Source of the DNA: Flammeovirgaceae bacterium UBA5008
GTDB lineage: Bacteria > Bacteroidota > Bacteroidia > Cytophagales > Cyclobacteriaceae
DNA: 23,440 nt
NCBI GenBank assembly: GCA_002398365.1
Contig: DGYK01000026.1
Span: forward strand, 61,290-84,729
Reading direction: 5' to 3'
Positions within the stretch are counted from its first letter, which is position 1, and the number at the start of each line of letters is the position of its first letter. The notes beneath the pieces were generated by a model, which was not told the origin of the DNA, did no database searches, and saw only the letters and a list, made by a program, of their open reading frames with translations. This document shows, one piece after another, positions 1 through 9,264 of this stretch. Position numbers and translations under genes: made by a program.

Positions 1-3000
1 TATAGACTTGACACACTGAGAAAATTAGTAAATGATTGGGAAGCTGTCCACTTTCAGCTGATAAGGCAAAATGAGATTAGTTCTAAAAGCGTTGAGATTG
101 ATTCATTACTAAATAATAATGTCCAGCATCTTCAACAGGTAGCTAACGAGTGTCGAAAAATAGTACAAAGTCCAGATTCCGTAACTGTGAAGCGAGCAAT
201 TGATAATATCGCAAAACATGAATTGCCCTTTCTGCTAAGAATGGAAAGAACTGTTCAGACTTATCAAAAAGAAGCTGAACAAAAATTAAAGTTTCTCAAA
301 CAACTAGAACTCGTTCTGTCTGCATTAGCAGTCGTAATACTTGTCTCAGAGTTTATTTTTATAGTCATACCAGGTTCAAATCAATTAAAAAGCATTAATG
401 AAGAGCTCAGTCAACGAAATAGCGAATTGGTTGCCTCAGAAGAAGAGATTCGAAGTAGCCTTGAACAAATTAGGGCTTTACAGATTGATCTGGAAGTAAA
501 ACAAACTCAATATGAAGGATTAATTGATGGCGCATTGGATTCAATTTATGAATTAGATCAGCGAGGAAACTTGTCTTTTGTCAATCCCTTGATGGAGAAA
601 ATGACTGGTTTTTCAAAGCAGGAGCTAATTGGTAAGAACTATTCTGAATTACTATACCCGGAAGATGCCAATCTGGTTACCACCTTCTATGAAGATCAGG
701 TGAAGGATAAACAAGAGGTTTCCTATTTAGAATTTCGAATACAAACCAAAGGTGGCCTCATTACTTGGGTTGGACAGAATGTACGCCTATTTTTTGATCA
801 AGAAAAGGTGTACAAGGTGAGTGTTGTTGCCAGAGATATCAATAAAATCAAAGAATCACAATTCGCTTTATCGATGGAGCGAATATTGATGAGAACTATT
901 ATCGATAACATCCCGGTTCATATTTATGCTAAGAACTTGAAATCGGAAAAGATTTTGGCAAACAGAACTGAATATGAATATCTAGGTGGGAAAAATGAAA
1001 TTGATGTCCTTGGAAAAAGTGATCATGATTTGTACCCAAGTGAAATAGCAGAAATCTCCATAGAAGAAGATAGTCAAATATTTAAGGGTGAAGTTATATT
1101 GAATCAAGAAACGTTAAGCCGAAGGAAAGATGGTTCTGAAACTTGGTTTTTAAGTTCCAAACTTCCGCTTCACAACGATCGTCAGCAGATAATTGGTTTG
1201 GTTGGTATTAGCATTGATGTCACTTCACAGAAAAAGGCAAAGGAAGAGCTGGAAACAAGTGAGAAGTTGTATCGACTACTGGCTGATAATTCCCAGGACG
1301 TTATTAGCCTGCATCAATTAGACGGTACATTCGAATATGTCTCCCCATCGAGTATAAATCTTCATGGATATTATCCGCATGAACTTGTAGGTAGGAATGG
1401 TATTGAATTTATCTTGGTAGATGATGTACAAAAAATTCTTTCAGAGGCACCATCACAGTTAGAACGAATGAAGAACAATCAGGTATTGGAGCCTAGTCAA
1501 TTCCGGATTGTCACTAAAAATCGAGGTATTGTGTGGGTAGAGAACCTAATAAAACCATTGTTTGAAAACGGTGAGCTGTCAGGGTTTCAGTCAACAGTAA
1601 GGGATATTTCAGCTCGAAAAGCGTATGAGATTGCTCTGGAAAAGGCAAAGCAGGCTGCAGAACAGGCGACCTTAGCAAAAAGTCAATTTTTGAGTATGAT
1701 GAGCCATGAAATTAGAACTCCCATGAATGGTATAGTAGGTATAACAAACTTATTGTTGTCAGAGAACCCTCGACCGGACCAATCAGAGAATTTAGGGCTA
1801 CTTAAGTTTTCATGTAATAATTTACTTTCCATCATAAATGATATTCTTGATTATAGTAAAGTTGAAGCCGGTAAGATAGAGCTTGAAAAGATATCATTTA
1901 ATTTGGCTGATACTATTCAGCGTTGTAATAATCTTCATGAATACTCGGCGAGAGAAAAAGGAGTAGCATTGAGTTTACAGGCTGATGAAAGAATACCTAA
2001 TTTTTTATTAGGAGATCCAGTTAGAATTAGTCAGGTTTTGAACAACTTATTAAGCAACGCGATAAAGTTTACTGATAGTGGTTCTGTTAAGATGAAAGCC
2101 ATTTATGAAGGTAAGCATAGTGATCTTCACCGCATTACTTTTTCAATCGAAGATACTGGTATTGGTATTGCCGAGGATAAAATTGAATCAGTTTTTGAAG
2201 GCTTTAACCAGGCTTCTAGCGACATTACTAGAAAGTTTGGTGGAACTGGCCTAGGGCTAGCTATATCGAAACGTTTCTTGGAGTTAATGAACAGCCACAT
2301 TTATGTTAGAAGCGTTTTGAATAAAGGATCAGAATTTTCCTTTACCTTGAATTTGCCGGAAGGAAGAGAAATGCTATCGACTGTTTCAGAAAATAGTGCG
2401 CCGTTGTCGGATCAAGCTATTGAGGTTCTTCTTGTTGAAGATAATCGAGTTAATCAACTAGTAGCTAAAAGGACTCTGGAAAATTGGGGAGTATTAGTCA
2501 CGATTGCCGAAAATGGATTTGAAGCCATTGAGAAAATAGAACTAAACAAATTTCATTTGGTTTTAATGGACATCCATATGCCAGGTATGACTGGCTACGA
2601 TGCAACAAAAATTATTCGTTCGAAGGTAGGCGATTATTACAAGAGCCTTAGGATTGTAGCTCTTACCGCGGATGTTTCGCAGGAGATAAAGCAAAAGGCG
2701 ATGGCTTTCGGAATGGATGATGTCATCGGAAAGCCATTTATACCCTCAGATTTAAGAGACATAATTCAAAAGTATGCTTTCGAGGTTTCAAATGCCCCCC
2801 CTAATACTTCAAGTATAAGCCTTGCTTTTCCTAAGCTCAGGCTATTTTCTGGTGGTGATCTTAAATTTGAATCTGAATTGAAGGTTTTGCTCATCAATAG
2901 CCTAAGGGAACTTTCAGGCGTAGTCACATCAGTTTTAACTGGCAAATCTATACCAGAGGATTTAGATTCAATTTTACACAAAAGTAGAACCACCCTTAAT

Positions 3001-3153
3001 TTAGTTGATGATGCAGCAATCAATGAATTATTACAAAAAATAAAATCAGAAGTTATTAAATCTCCAAGCGAGGAAAATACAACTCGGGTACTTGTCTCAA
3101 GTTTTGAATTGTCAATCTCAAAAATAATTGATAACCTAAATTTAGCTTCATAG
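1..3153 (+). CDS. Hybrid sensor histidine kinase, PAS-HisKA-HATPase-REC (5' end outside window)
   Basis: The frame is open from base 1, so the gene begins upstream; the GTG at 187 is not a credible start. About 1050 residues are visible. In order: a helical extracytoplasmic stretch resembling the end of a PilJ-type (type IV pili chemotaxis transducer) sensor domain; one membrane helix (bases about 298-375); a coiled coil; three PAS domains (about 510-850, 885-1230, 1265-1620); HisKA with MSHEIRTP, phospho-acceptor His at 1705-1707; HATPase with N box (LLSNAIKFT), DTGIGI and GGTGLGLA boxes; and a receiver with LVEDN and phospho-acceptor Asp at 2569-2571 (LMDIHMPG). The last 100 residues are helical and include LHKSRTTLNL, which resembles an Hpt domain around its His. 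It should phosphorylate itself on a periplasmic or redox-type cue and pass phosphate to its own REC. The ligand is unknown, and pairing with the NarL-type regulator 0.9 kb downstream is only inferred. Confidence 0.93.
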   Translation, partial: YRLDTLRKLVNDWEAVHFQLIRQNEISSKSVEIDSLLNNNVQHLQQVANECRKIVQSPDSVTVKRAIDNIAKHELPFLLRMERTVQTYQKEAEQKLKFLKQLELVLSALAVVILVSEFIFIVIPGSNQLKSINEELSQRNSELVASEEEIRSSLEQIRALQIDLEVKQTQYEGLIDGALDSIYELDQRGNLSFVNPLMEKMTGFSKQELIGKNYSELLYPEDANLVTTFYEDQVKDKQEVSYLEFRIQTKGGLITWVGQNVRLFFDQEKVYKVSVVARDINKIKESQFALSMERILMRTIIDNIPVHIYAKNLKSEKILANRTEYEYLGGKNEIDVLGKSDHDLYPSEIAEISIEEDSQIFKGEVILNQETLSRRKDGSETWFLSSKLPLHNDRQQIIGLVGISIDVTSQKKAKEELETSEKLYRLLADNSQDVISLHQLDGTFEYVSPSSINLHGYYPHELVGRNGIEFILVDDVQKILSEAPSQLERMKNNQVLEPSQFRIVTKNRGIVWVENLIKPLFENGELSGFQSTVRDISARKAYEIALEKAKQAAEQATLAKSQFLSMMSHEIRTPMNGIVGITNLLLSENPRPDQSENLGLLKFSCNNLLSIINDILDYSKVEAGKIELEKISFNLADTIQRCNNLHEYSAREKGVALSLQADERIPNFLLGDPVRISQVLNNLLSNAIKFTDSGSVKMKAIYEGKHSDLHRITFSIEDTGIGIAEDKIESVFEGFNQASSDITRKFGGTGLGLAISKRFLELMNSHIYVRSVLNKGSEFSFTLNLPEGREMLSTVSENSAPLSDQAIEVLLVEDNRVNQLVAKRTLENWGVLVTIAENGFEAIEKIELNKFHLVLMDIHMPGMTGYDATKIIRSKVGDYYKSLRIVALTADVSQEIKQKAMAFGMDDVIGKPFIPSDLRDIIQKYAFEVSNAPPNTSSISLAFPKLRLFSGGDLKFESELKVLLINSLRELSGVVTSVLTGKSIPEDLDSILHKSRTTLNLVDDAAINELLQKIKSEVIKSPSEENTTRVLVSSFELSISKIIDNLNLAS

Positions 3154-3328
3154 CTAATTATGAACTCCACTATTTTTTTTAGCTCTCATTTAATCTTTCA
3201 TCAAGCTTAATTTTTAAGATATATCAGAAGTAATCAGTAATAATGATGAAGGAATGGAAGTATTTATTTTCGATCTTTTATAATTGTTGTTAGTTGTACG
3301 GATAGGTTCTAATTTGACGTCAAGGAAT

Positions 3329-3796
3329 ATGATTTCGATTGCTTCCACCTTTTATGAACAAAAAAGACTTGTCCAACAAGAGGTGGCTTTATTTTCAGCC
3401 TTAACAGCTTTTGGTAGATTTTCCAAACAACTAAGGAACCTTCATGTAAAGCGAATCGAAGATCTTACAGTTACGACTTATATTATAACTCTCGGTGCGA
3501 AGGAAGTGTCAAAAAATTATAGTCAAATGGAAGCGAGTGGTTGTTTGTCAGCAACCAAAGGGACTATCGCCTGTTTTAATCGTTTTCGGAGAATGTTGGA
3601 AGAAGTCGAATTCTTAGGGTGCAAAGAACTTGATTCTAAATCCAATCTGGTTTTGGATTCACTTTATGATTTACATATGCAAATCAGTATGAAGTCGTTT
3701 TCTGGTCAACCCAGAAGGAGTACCGATCCTAGAATTATTGATTGCCTTGCAACAATGTCCAAAGAGGTAATTGAATCCAGGTTAAATCGTCAATAA
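3329..3796 (+). CDS. Unrecognised helical protein, 155 aa
   Basis: I do not recognise this family. The frame opens at TTG 3284, but the first ATG, at 3329, gives a sensible 155-residue protein (MISIASTFYEQKRLV...). It is predicted helical and basic, has no membrane segment or signal peptide, and has scattered cysteines. The repeated runs of charged and hydrophobic residues suggest a helical bundle, possibly four helices as in Hpt or RsbU-N folds, but no conserved His motif stands out. It lies 175 bp after the hybrid kinase on the same strand, separated by an AT-rich stretch with a T run (3173-3180), so it may have its own promoter. A role next to the kinase, such as accessory signalling or phosphotransfer, is a guess from position. 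Confidence 0.6.
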   Translation: MISIASTFYEQKRLVQQEVALFSALTAFGRFSKQLRNLHVKRIEDLTVTTYIITLGAKEVSKNYSQMEASGCLSATKGTIACFNRFRRMLEEVEFLGCKELDSKSNLVLDSLYDLHMQISMKSFSGQPRRSTDPRIIDCLATMSKEVIESRLNRQ

Positions 3797-4076
3797 TGGC
3801 TTTTCTATAGCCCGAAAATAAACTTATCTTGAGTTTAAAGCAATGCTATTTCCCTGACGATATCAAAATCATTTGAACGCCTTAAAAACATAGACTTGCC
3901 GGCTTAATCTGCCCTTTATATTTTCTTGCCTACTCTGTTTGTTTTAAGAAATGTTTTGCCAGTCGAGGAGTCAAAACATTAACCTTTACCTTTGTAGTAA
4001 GAATGCTCTGAGAATTAGAATTGTCGTAACCGTTCAGCTTATCATCAGAAATAAGGCTACTTCGACTGTACCAAAT

Positions 4077-4721
4077 TTAAATCCTATAAAAGATACCTGA
4101 AAGTAGTAGTAATCTAGTTAATGCTGCTGTGTTGCTACAGCCTGTTTTTTTAAGAATCGATTTTCTGTAGCTATTCACTGTCAATGCTGACAAACTTAAT
4201 TGGTCTCCAATTTCTTCAGAGCTGAGCCCTTTCACTACTAATTTGGCTATATCCATTTCGCGGGAGGTTAAGTCTAAATCTGCTATGGGAGAGCCTTTTT
4301 TCTTATTGTAGTTTTTTATGGCTTCCTCAGCAACACTGTTGTAATAATGACCGATATTGAGCACTGCGTCAATAGCGGTTTCTAGTTCCTGTGGATCACA
4401 TTCTTTCAGTAAAAATCCTTCTGCCCCAATTTGAGCTAGCAATACAATTAGCGAAGGTTCATCAAATTGGGTGAGTACGATGACTTTAGTTTGGGGCGAC
4501 AGTTGCTTTGCTTCTCTAAGGCATTCAATCCCGTTCATTTTTGGCATTTGGATATCCAAAAGAATTAGGTCTATTTTTTCTTTTTCAATTATTTCAAGTG
4601 CTTCTAGCCCATTTCCAGCTTCAAAGAATGTAAAGTTTCTGTTGAAAAGTGAAATTAATCTTACAAGTGATTTTCTAAAAATCGGATGGTCATCTGTGAT
4701 AAGTAGGCTAATCTTTTTCAT
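4077..4721 (-). CDS. NarL/FixJ-family response regulator (REC + LuxR-type HTH)
   Basis: This 214-residue protein is the normal length for the family. Residues 1-120 are a receiver domain with the acidic pair D10-D11 (LLITDDHP), phospho-acceptor D56 (LILLDIQMPKMNG), a conserved Thr in VIVLTQF and a conserved Lys in FLLKEC. Residues about 145-210 are a LuxR-type helix-turn-helix (LTSREMDIAKLVVKGLSSEE, then a recognition helix LTVNSYRKSILKK). Phosphorylation would promote dimer binding to an inverted repeat. It is divergent from the large RHS operon starting at 4927. The shared upstream region contains a TACCC/GGGTA inverted repeat, which makes this protein a candidate regulator of itself and of that operon. 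Its kinase is not adjacent; the hybrid kinase at the left edge is on the other strand and has its own receiver. The ATG at 4721 agrees with the family start. Confidence 0.93.
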   Translation of the reverse strand: MKKISLLITDDHPIFRKSLVRLISLFNRNFTFFEAGNGLEALEIIEKEKIDLILLDIQMPKMNGIECLREAKQLSPQTKVIVLTQFDEPSLIVLLAQIGAEGFLLKECDPQELETAIDAVLNIGHYYNSVAEEAIKNYNKKKGSPIADLDLTSREMDIAKLVVKGLSSEEIGDQLSLSALTVNSYRKSILKKTGCSNTAALTRLLLLSGIFYRI

Positions 4722-4756
4722 AAAATCATATACGTGTAATTATAGTGAAAAAGTCA

Positions 4757-4783
4757 ATACCCTAAAAATGGGGTATAGTACCC
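4757..4783. promoter_or_regulatory. Candidate operator: ATACCC-N8-GGGTAT plus a third TACCC half-site
   Basis: ATACCC (4757-4762) and GGGTAT (4771-4776) form a perfect 6-bp inverted repeat around an AT-rich centre. A further TACCC starts at 4779, exactly 21 bp (two helical turns) after the first TACCC at 4758. The site sits 36-62 bp before the response regulator start and about 145-170 bp before the probable start of the RHS operon. LuxR-type regulators bind inverted repeats of this size, so the divergent NarL-type protein is the obvious candidate. Binding is inferred. No convincing TAnnTTTG -7 box was found beside it. Confidence 0.45.
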
Positions 4784-4926
4784 ATAGGAAGAATGAAATT
4801 ATACAAATTAAGGTACATACGCATTTGTGTTTAGTTTAAATGAAGAAGTGTAACTCAAATTTATTCTTCTTTTCTTGGGAGGTGAGTAAATATTTTAGTG
4901 AGTTCAATCTCGAAGACAAAGGTAAA

Positions 4927-7900
4927 ATGAATCAACAAAGAATTTTTTTATTAACTCGTTCCTTCAAGCTAGTAGCTTTCATAGTTATGGCCTCGGTCAC
5001 CACGTGTGATCGGCTGAAGGCTCAAAGTGTCGATCCATTGACTGGGCGGGCTATTATTAATTTACCGCTTGGATCGATCAACAACAAAGATTTAAATGCG
5101 TCCGTAAATTTAACACATCAGGGCGGTGCATTGCAGGTTAATCAAGGGCAGGGCAATGCGGGTATGGGCTGGAATGTTACTTATGGGGGACAGATTTCGC
5201 GTGAGGTGCGTGGATTACCTGACGAATTAAGTGGAGTAGTCAGTAATAAGACGGGTTGGCTTTTTAATAATAACGCTACAGCCATACAAGGGCTGGGAAC
5301 CTCCGCATCTTATAGTTTTATTTCCGGACTCGGATATATCAAAGATACAGAGCCTGATATTTATTATTTTTCTGCCCCCGGTATATCAGGTAAATTCCTT
5401 TTTGGAGCGGACGGCCAAATTAAGCTGATCCCTTATCAGGACATCACAGTTACCTCAATGTATAACAGTAGTTTTTTAATTACTACCAACACGGGTATTA
5501 CTTATACGTTTTCAGCCGTTGAAACAACCACTCGTCAAGCATTTAAGTTTAAAGAAACGAGTGTCATTGATTTCTTTAAAACAAACTACAATTACTACAA
5601 AGACCCCGTATCCTATAATTCTACATGGCATCTCACCAGTATGACCAGTGCGGCAACAGGGGCTATCATTACTTTCAGTTATGAATCAGGTGAAGAAACA
5701 GGAGGGGCAGAATTTGTGGCACGTATAGCCTCCAATGGCGCAAACCCAACCACTCAAATAGATACTCTTTATTACATTAAGGATACTGTCTTACCTCAAA
5801 AACTTAACTTGATTGGGGCTGACAATTACTCCATTGCCATTGACTGGGAAGGTTCATTGATCTACAACGTATCAGTTATCGAAAATTCAGGCGAAGGAAA
5901 GAGTTATAGTTTCCATTATAAAGACATATTCAGCTTTGGTGCCAACGACCAATACGCTTTTCCTTCCAAGCGGTTTTTAATAAAAGTAACGGAGGATAAA
6001 ACATCCATTTGTACTTCATTACCCGCTTACATCTTTAGTTATTCCGGAGTAGATACAACTTCGGTGAGTTACCCACTGAAGAATAGCGTTATTTCGGGTA
6101 TGGCTTTAGCGGACTGGAAAAACAACTGGGGCCAAGATTACTTCGGATATAACAACGGAAAATTTACCAATAAAAATATTCCAACTATTTATTATTACGC
6201 CACCGAATCGGGGGCCAGAAAGTTTCGTGTTACACCCATACCTGGGCTCACGGCCACACAAGTTTTTCATGGGGTAAACACGACCCAACAAATGATGAGT
6301 GTCGATCCTAATTGGAACGCGTTCGGAGCACTATGGGGTATTTATTATCCAACGGGAGGTGTAACAACGATCAGTTACGAACCGAATAAATATTTTGATC
6401 CATCTACCAATGAGGAATTGTTTGGCCCTGGAGTACGCGTATCTGCCATTAGCACTAGCGGAGGCGAAAGCGGTTTTGGAGGTAACTGGAAAGGCAATAC
6501 AAACCAGTACCACGGCACTCGCACTACCTATGAATACAAAAATATAGCAGGAACGCAAACGAGCGGAAGAATTCTATATCCACCTTCTTTTGTTTTCTCA
6601 GATGGCACTAATTTCTACCGGTCATTGAGCAGTATGGGAACATTCCCTCAGGTATATTATGGACGCGTCAAGGAATCTACAAGCGGGTATGGTAACCGTG
6701 TTTATGAATACGATGTGCCAAATATGTATCCAGATTCTAATCCAGTTACACCTTTGCGTAAAAGCAGCTCTTCAGCTACGCCCACCGGAGATTTTGCAGA
6801 TGATATCTATGCATTTCCGCATGCGCCCCTGCAAGATCTCGATTTTAAACGTGGTGCACTATTGAAAGTGTCTGAATTTCCGGAAGGAAGTACCATACCT
6901 TCCATGGAGCGTGAAATGACTTACAGCTTACCTCAATCTAATACCACCATTCAGGCCATGAAATATGAATCGGTTACTGCTGCAAATGGAGCGGAGGTTT
7001 TTAATTATTCCATCTATCAAATACCCATTGCTCAATCTCAGATCCTTACCCAGGAGGTTGTTCGCGCAGCCAGTGAAGAAACGCCTAGTGCTAAAAGCAC
7101 CACCACCACCGTTTATCAGTACAACGCCAAAAACATGTTGGTAAAAACAACGAAAACAAATGATGATAATTCGATTTTAGTACAAGACATAAAATATGCG
7201 CTCGATTATGCCATCACAGCACCAGCGTCTGGCGATGATCAGGCTAACGCAATCTTCAAATTAAAATCCGATAACCGGTATTCGGAAGTGATTGAATCGA
7301 TACAAACATTTACACCAAGAGGTGGTACTGCAGTTACCGCAGCCGCTCGTTTGAGCGTGTACAAACTATTTGACAATATTCCACAGCTTTACCAAACGAA
7401 AAGCTATCCTCAAGGCCCAATTGTTGTTCCGTCTTATGTGCAAGCTGGTGCCACGCAGAGTGTATGGAGTGATCCTAACTATTTACTGGAGCAGACTATC
7501 GAGTATAAGAACAGCCTTCCGATCAATACGACCGGAATTGACTTGGTTACCCGAAGCGTACATTATGCAACAGGTTCCATTCCGGTAGCCAATTTTGTCA
7601 ATTGCAAAGCGGCCAATGCAGTTTACGAAGGATTTGAAATAGGTAAAGAGCGAGGCCTCGAATATGCTGGTAGTGTGAATTGGGTATGGCAAGCCGGATG
7701 GACCGGAAAGCGCAGTGGGCAACTCACCAACACCAGTTGGTATCGCACGAGTTCATCTGACCTCATCGTTAAATCGGGCAACAGCTACCGTGTAAGCATG
7801 TGGGTTAATTCATCTCAACCGGGAACGGTGCGCGTAACGATAGGAGGCACTACGACCTATACCGACCTCTCCTTCACCACCACCAATCAATGGGTTTATT

Positions 7901-8835
7901 TAGAGAAGAACCTAGATGTCACCAATGTTGCAAGTCCGTTTTATCTGACCATTACCACGCTAAGTACTACTGCCATTTGGTTAGATGATTTTGTGGCACT
8001 TCCTGTTGATGCCCGAGTGAGCTTTAGTACCGTTCGCCCAATGGTGGGGGTTACTGCCCAAACCGATGATCGAGGCAATAGTGTACGAATTGATTACGAT
8101 ATTATTGGCCGCAAGTCAGCCACTCTCGATCGGCAAAGAAATCTGATTGAAGTAAACGATTACTCTCTGCAGCGACAACCACAGACACCCGGTACATTAT
8201 TGGCTAATATTGGGTATTATCTGCAAGCAGGAGTTCAATCTAATGTAACAAAATACGTACAGTCTCAACAAGTACTCTTTTCTGCATCCGATAATTGCTT
8301 GTCGCAAGTGAGCTATACTTGGACATTTGTGGAGAATGGTGTTTTATCAACCATGACCGGAAAAGACGTTTCTAAAACATTTACAACTTTTGGTGAAGTG
8401 ACGGTCAAATTGGTTGTATCGAGCCCCGGATACCAAGATGCTGTCAACACCCAGAAAATTTGTGTGTCGCCTATAACAACCGTGTATGGGGTAAGTCTGT
8501 CCGTTAGCCCTTGGGCAAACACCTACAATTGCAATAATCTCAATCCGAATGATGACAACATTCGCACCTTTACCGCTACTATAACCGGTGGCTCGCTAAT
8601 AGGTTGGAACTTGAATTACTTATGGGAAGTAACCAATAGTATGGGTCAATGGACAGTGGCCACTGCCACCGGTAATCAGTTTTCGTTATTTAGACCTGAA
8701 TTTAGTTTTCAGGTACGTTGCACAATCAAAGCTTCAAAGCCATCCAATTATCCGTATAGCGATTGCAATGCTGCCTTATCTATTGGCAGTGCATCCATCG
8801 GTGTTACCTATATAGTTAATGCTAATTGCCAATGA
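4927..8835 (+). CDS. Secreted SpvB/Tc-like and RHS-related giant protein (first gene of toxin operon)
   Basis: The frame opens at ATG 4840, but the start at 4927 places a Sec signal peptide at the N-terminus (basic start, hydrophobic core, cleavage near LKA|QS), giving 1302 residues. The mature start (VDPLTGRAIINLPLG, then GMGWNVTYGGQISREVRGLP) has the GxGW and ISREVRGLPD signature seen at the start of Bacteroidota SpvB/TcaC-like and RHS-related secreted proteins. A jelly-roll, carbohydrate-binding-like module lies at about 7620-8010 (ends in IWLDDF). Two RHS-type repeats follow (TDDRGNSVRIDYDIIGR), then a PKD-like domain at about 8290-8470 and a Cys-containing beta-rich tail. There is no toxin tip, no RHS core and no clear T9SS C-terminal domain. 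The 3' end overlaps the next start by 4 bp. It probably supplies part of a shell for the RHS protein encoded downstream; that role is inferred. Confidence 0.82.
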   Translation: MNQQRIFLLTRSFKLVAFIVMASVTTCDRLKAQSVDPLTGRAIINLPLGSINNKDLNASVNLTHQGGALQVNQGQGNAGMGWNVTYGGQISREVRGLPDELSGVVSNKTGWLFNNNATAIQGLGTSASYSFISGLGYIKDTEPDIYYFSAPGISGKFLFGADGQIKLIPYQDITVTSMYNSSFLITTNTGITYTFSAVETTTRQAFKFKETSVIDFFKTNYNYYKDPVSYNSTWHLTSMTSAATGAIITFSYESGEETGGAEFVARIASNGANPTTQIDTLYYIKDTVLPQKLNLIGADNYSIAIDWEGSLIYNVSVIENSGEGKSYSFHYKDIFSFGANDQYAFPSKRFLIKVTEDKTSICTSLPAYIFSYSGVDTTSVSYPLKNSVISGMALADWKNNWGQDYFGYNNGKFTNKNIPTIYYYATESGARKFRVTPIPGLTATQVFHGVNTTQQMMSVDPNWNAFGALWGIYYPTGGVTTISYEPNKYFDPSTNEELFGPGVRVSAISTSGGESGFGGNWKGNTNQYHGTRTTYEYKNIAGTQTSGRILYPPSFVFSDGTNFYRSLSSMGTFPQVYYGRVKESTSGYGNRVYEYDVPNMYPDSNPVTPLRKSSSSATPTGDFADDIYAFPHAPLQDLDFKRGALLKVSEFPEGSTIPSMEREMTYSLPQSNTTIQAMKYESVTAANGAEVFNYSIYQIPIAQSQILTQEVVRAASEETPSAKSTTTTVYQYNAKNMLVKTTKTNDDNSILVQDIKYALDYAITAPASGDDQANAIFKLKSDNRYSEVIESIQTFTPRGGTAVTAAARLSVYKLFDNIPQLYQTKSYPQGPIVVPSYVQAGATQSVWSDPNYLLEQTIEYKNSLPINTTGIDLVTRSVHYATGSIPVANFVNCKAANAVYEGFEIGKERGLEYAGSVNWVWQAGWTGKRSGQLTNTSWYRTSSSDLIVKSGNSYRVSMWVNSSQPGTVRVTIGGTTTYTDLSFTTTNQWVYLEKNLDVTNVASPFYLTITTLSTTAIWLDDFVALPVDARVSFSTVRPMVGVTAQTDDRGNSVRIDYDIIGRKSATLDRQRNLIEVNDYSLQRQPQTPGTLLANIGYYLQAGVQSNVTKYVQSQQVLFSASDNCLSQVSYTWTFVENGVLSTMTGKDVSKTFTTFGEVTVKLVVSSPGYQDAVNTQKICVSPITTVYGVSLSVSPWANTYNCNNLNPNDDNIRTFTATITGGSLIGWNLNYLWEVTNSMGQWTVATATGNQFSLFRPEFSFQVRCTIKASKPSNYPYSDCNAALSIGSASIGVTYIVNANCQ

Positions 8836-9251
8836 AAAAATTATATATCATCCTTTTCTTTCTTTCCGTATCTATTGCTGGCTGGACCCAGAATGCAGCA
8901 AATACCGAATTGGTCTGGAGCGTACAAGGGTTGACGGATCTATCAGGTGGCGATACTACTCATATTGCCTCCTACACCTGCGTGTTTGAAACGGACGGAG
9001 CCAGCAATGGGTATTGGCGGCAAAAGAATGGTGCCTTTTCAACCAAAATAGTGGTAGATGATTTGGTGGGAACCTGGGAAAATGTTTCTGTACCCGGTAA
9101 AATAACCCTGCAAGTCCGTATGGATGGACAAACCGGTACCCTTGTTTTTGAAAAAGATGCCAGTGGCACGTTTGTCTTCATGAATCTATCACAAACAGAT
9201 GGCAGTACCATTACCTATCGATTTACCGTAACTCAAATTAATCCACTTTAG
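8832..9251 (+). CDS. Small secreted beta-rich protein linking the two giant genes, 139 aa
   Basis: No family recognised. The chosen start is ATG 8832, which overlaps the stop of the preceding gene as ATGA and implies translational coupling; a TTG two codons earlier is less likely. Residues 1-22 are a clear Sec signal peptide (MKKLYIILFFLSVSIAGWTQ), with cleavage near GWT|QN. The mature part of about 117 residues is beta-rich (TYRFTVTQINPL at the end; alternating hydrophobics such as KITLQVRMDGQTGTLVFEKD), consistent with a single beta-sandwich or lipocalin-like barrel. It has no cysteine pair suitable for a disulphide and no lipobox. It ends 13 bp before the giant RHS gene. Its position between two partner genes suggests an accessory or assembly subunit; this is inferred. 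Confidence 0.8.
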   Translation: MKKLYIILFFLSVSIAGWTQNAANTELVWSVQGLTDLSGGDTTHIASYTCVFETDGASNGYWRQKNGAFSTKIVVDDLVGTWENVSVPGKITLQVRMDGQTGTLVFEKDASGTFVFMNLSQTDGSTITYRFTVTQINPL

Positions 9252-9264
9252 AAATACAGCAACG

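Noticed and set aside
2766..3170. 134-codon minus-strand frame opposite the kinase C-terminus
   Set aside because: It is a shadow of the Hpt-like tail coding sequence with no recognisable domain.
3797..3830. Possible terminator (GGCT...AGCC) after the 155-aa gene
   Set aside because: The stem is only four base pairs and no T run follows.
3987..3994. TACCTTTG, a perfect Bacteroidota -7 box, in the 280-bp gap between the 155-aa gene and the response regulator
   Set aside because: The nearest upstream TTTG is 28 bp away, too far for a -33 box, and no plus-strand gene follows; the gap shows nothing else convincing.
4471..4839. 122-codon frame on the plus strand across the response regulator gene
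   Set aside because: It is antisense to a clear REC domain and runs through the operator region; no protein-like features.
5017..5024. Lipoprotein signal (Cys in VTTCDR) in the first giant protein
   Set aside because: The residue before Cys is Thr rather than Gly, Ala or Ser, and a normal signal peptidase I site follows at LKA|QS.
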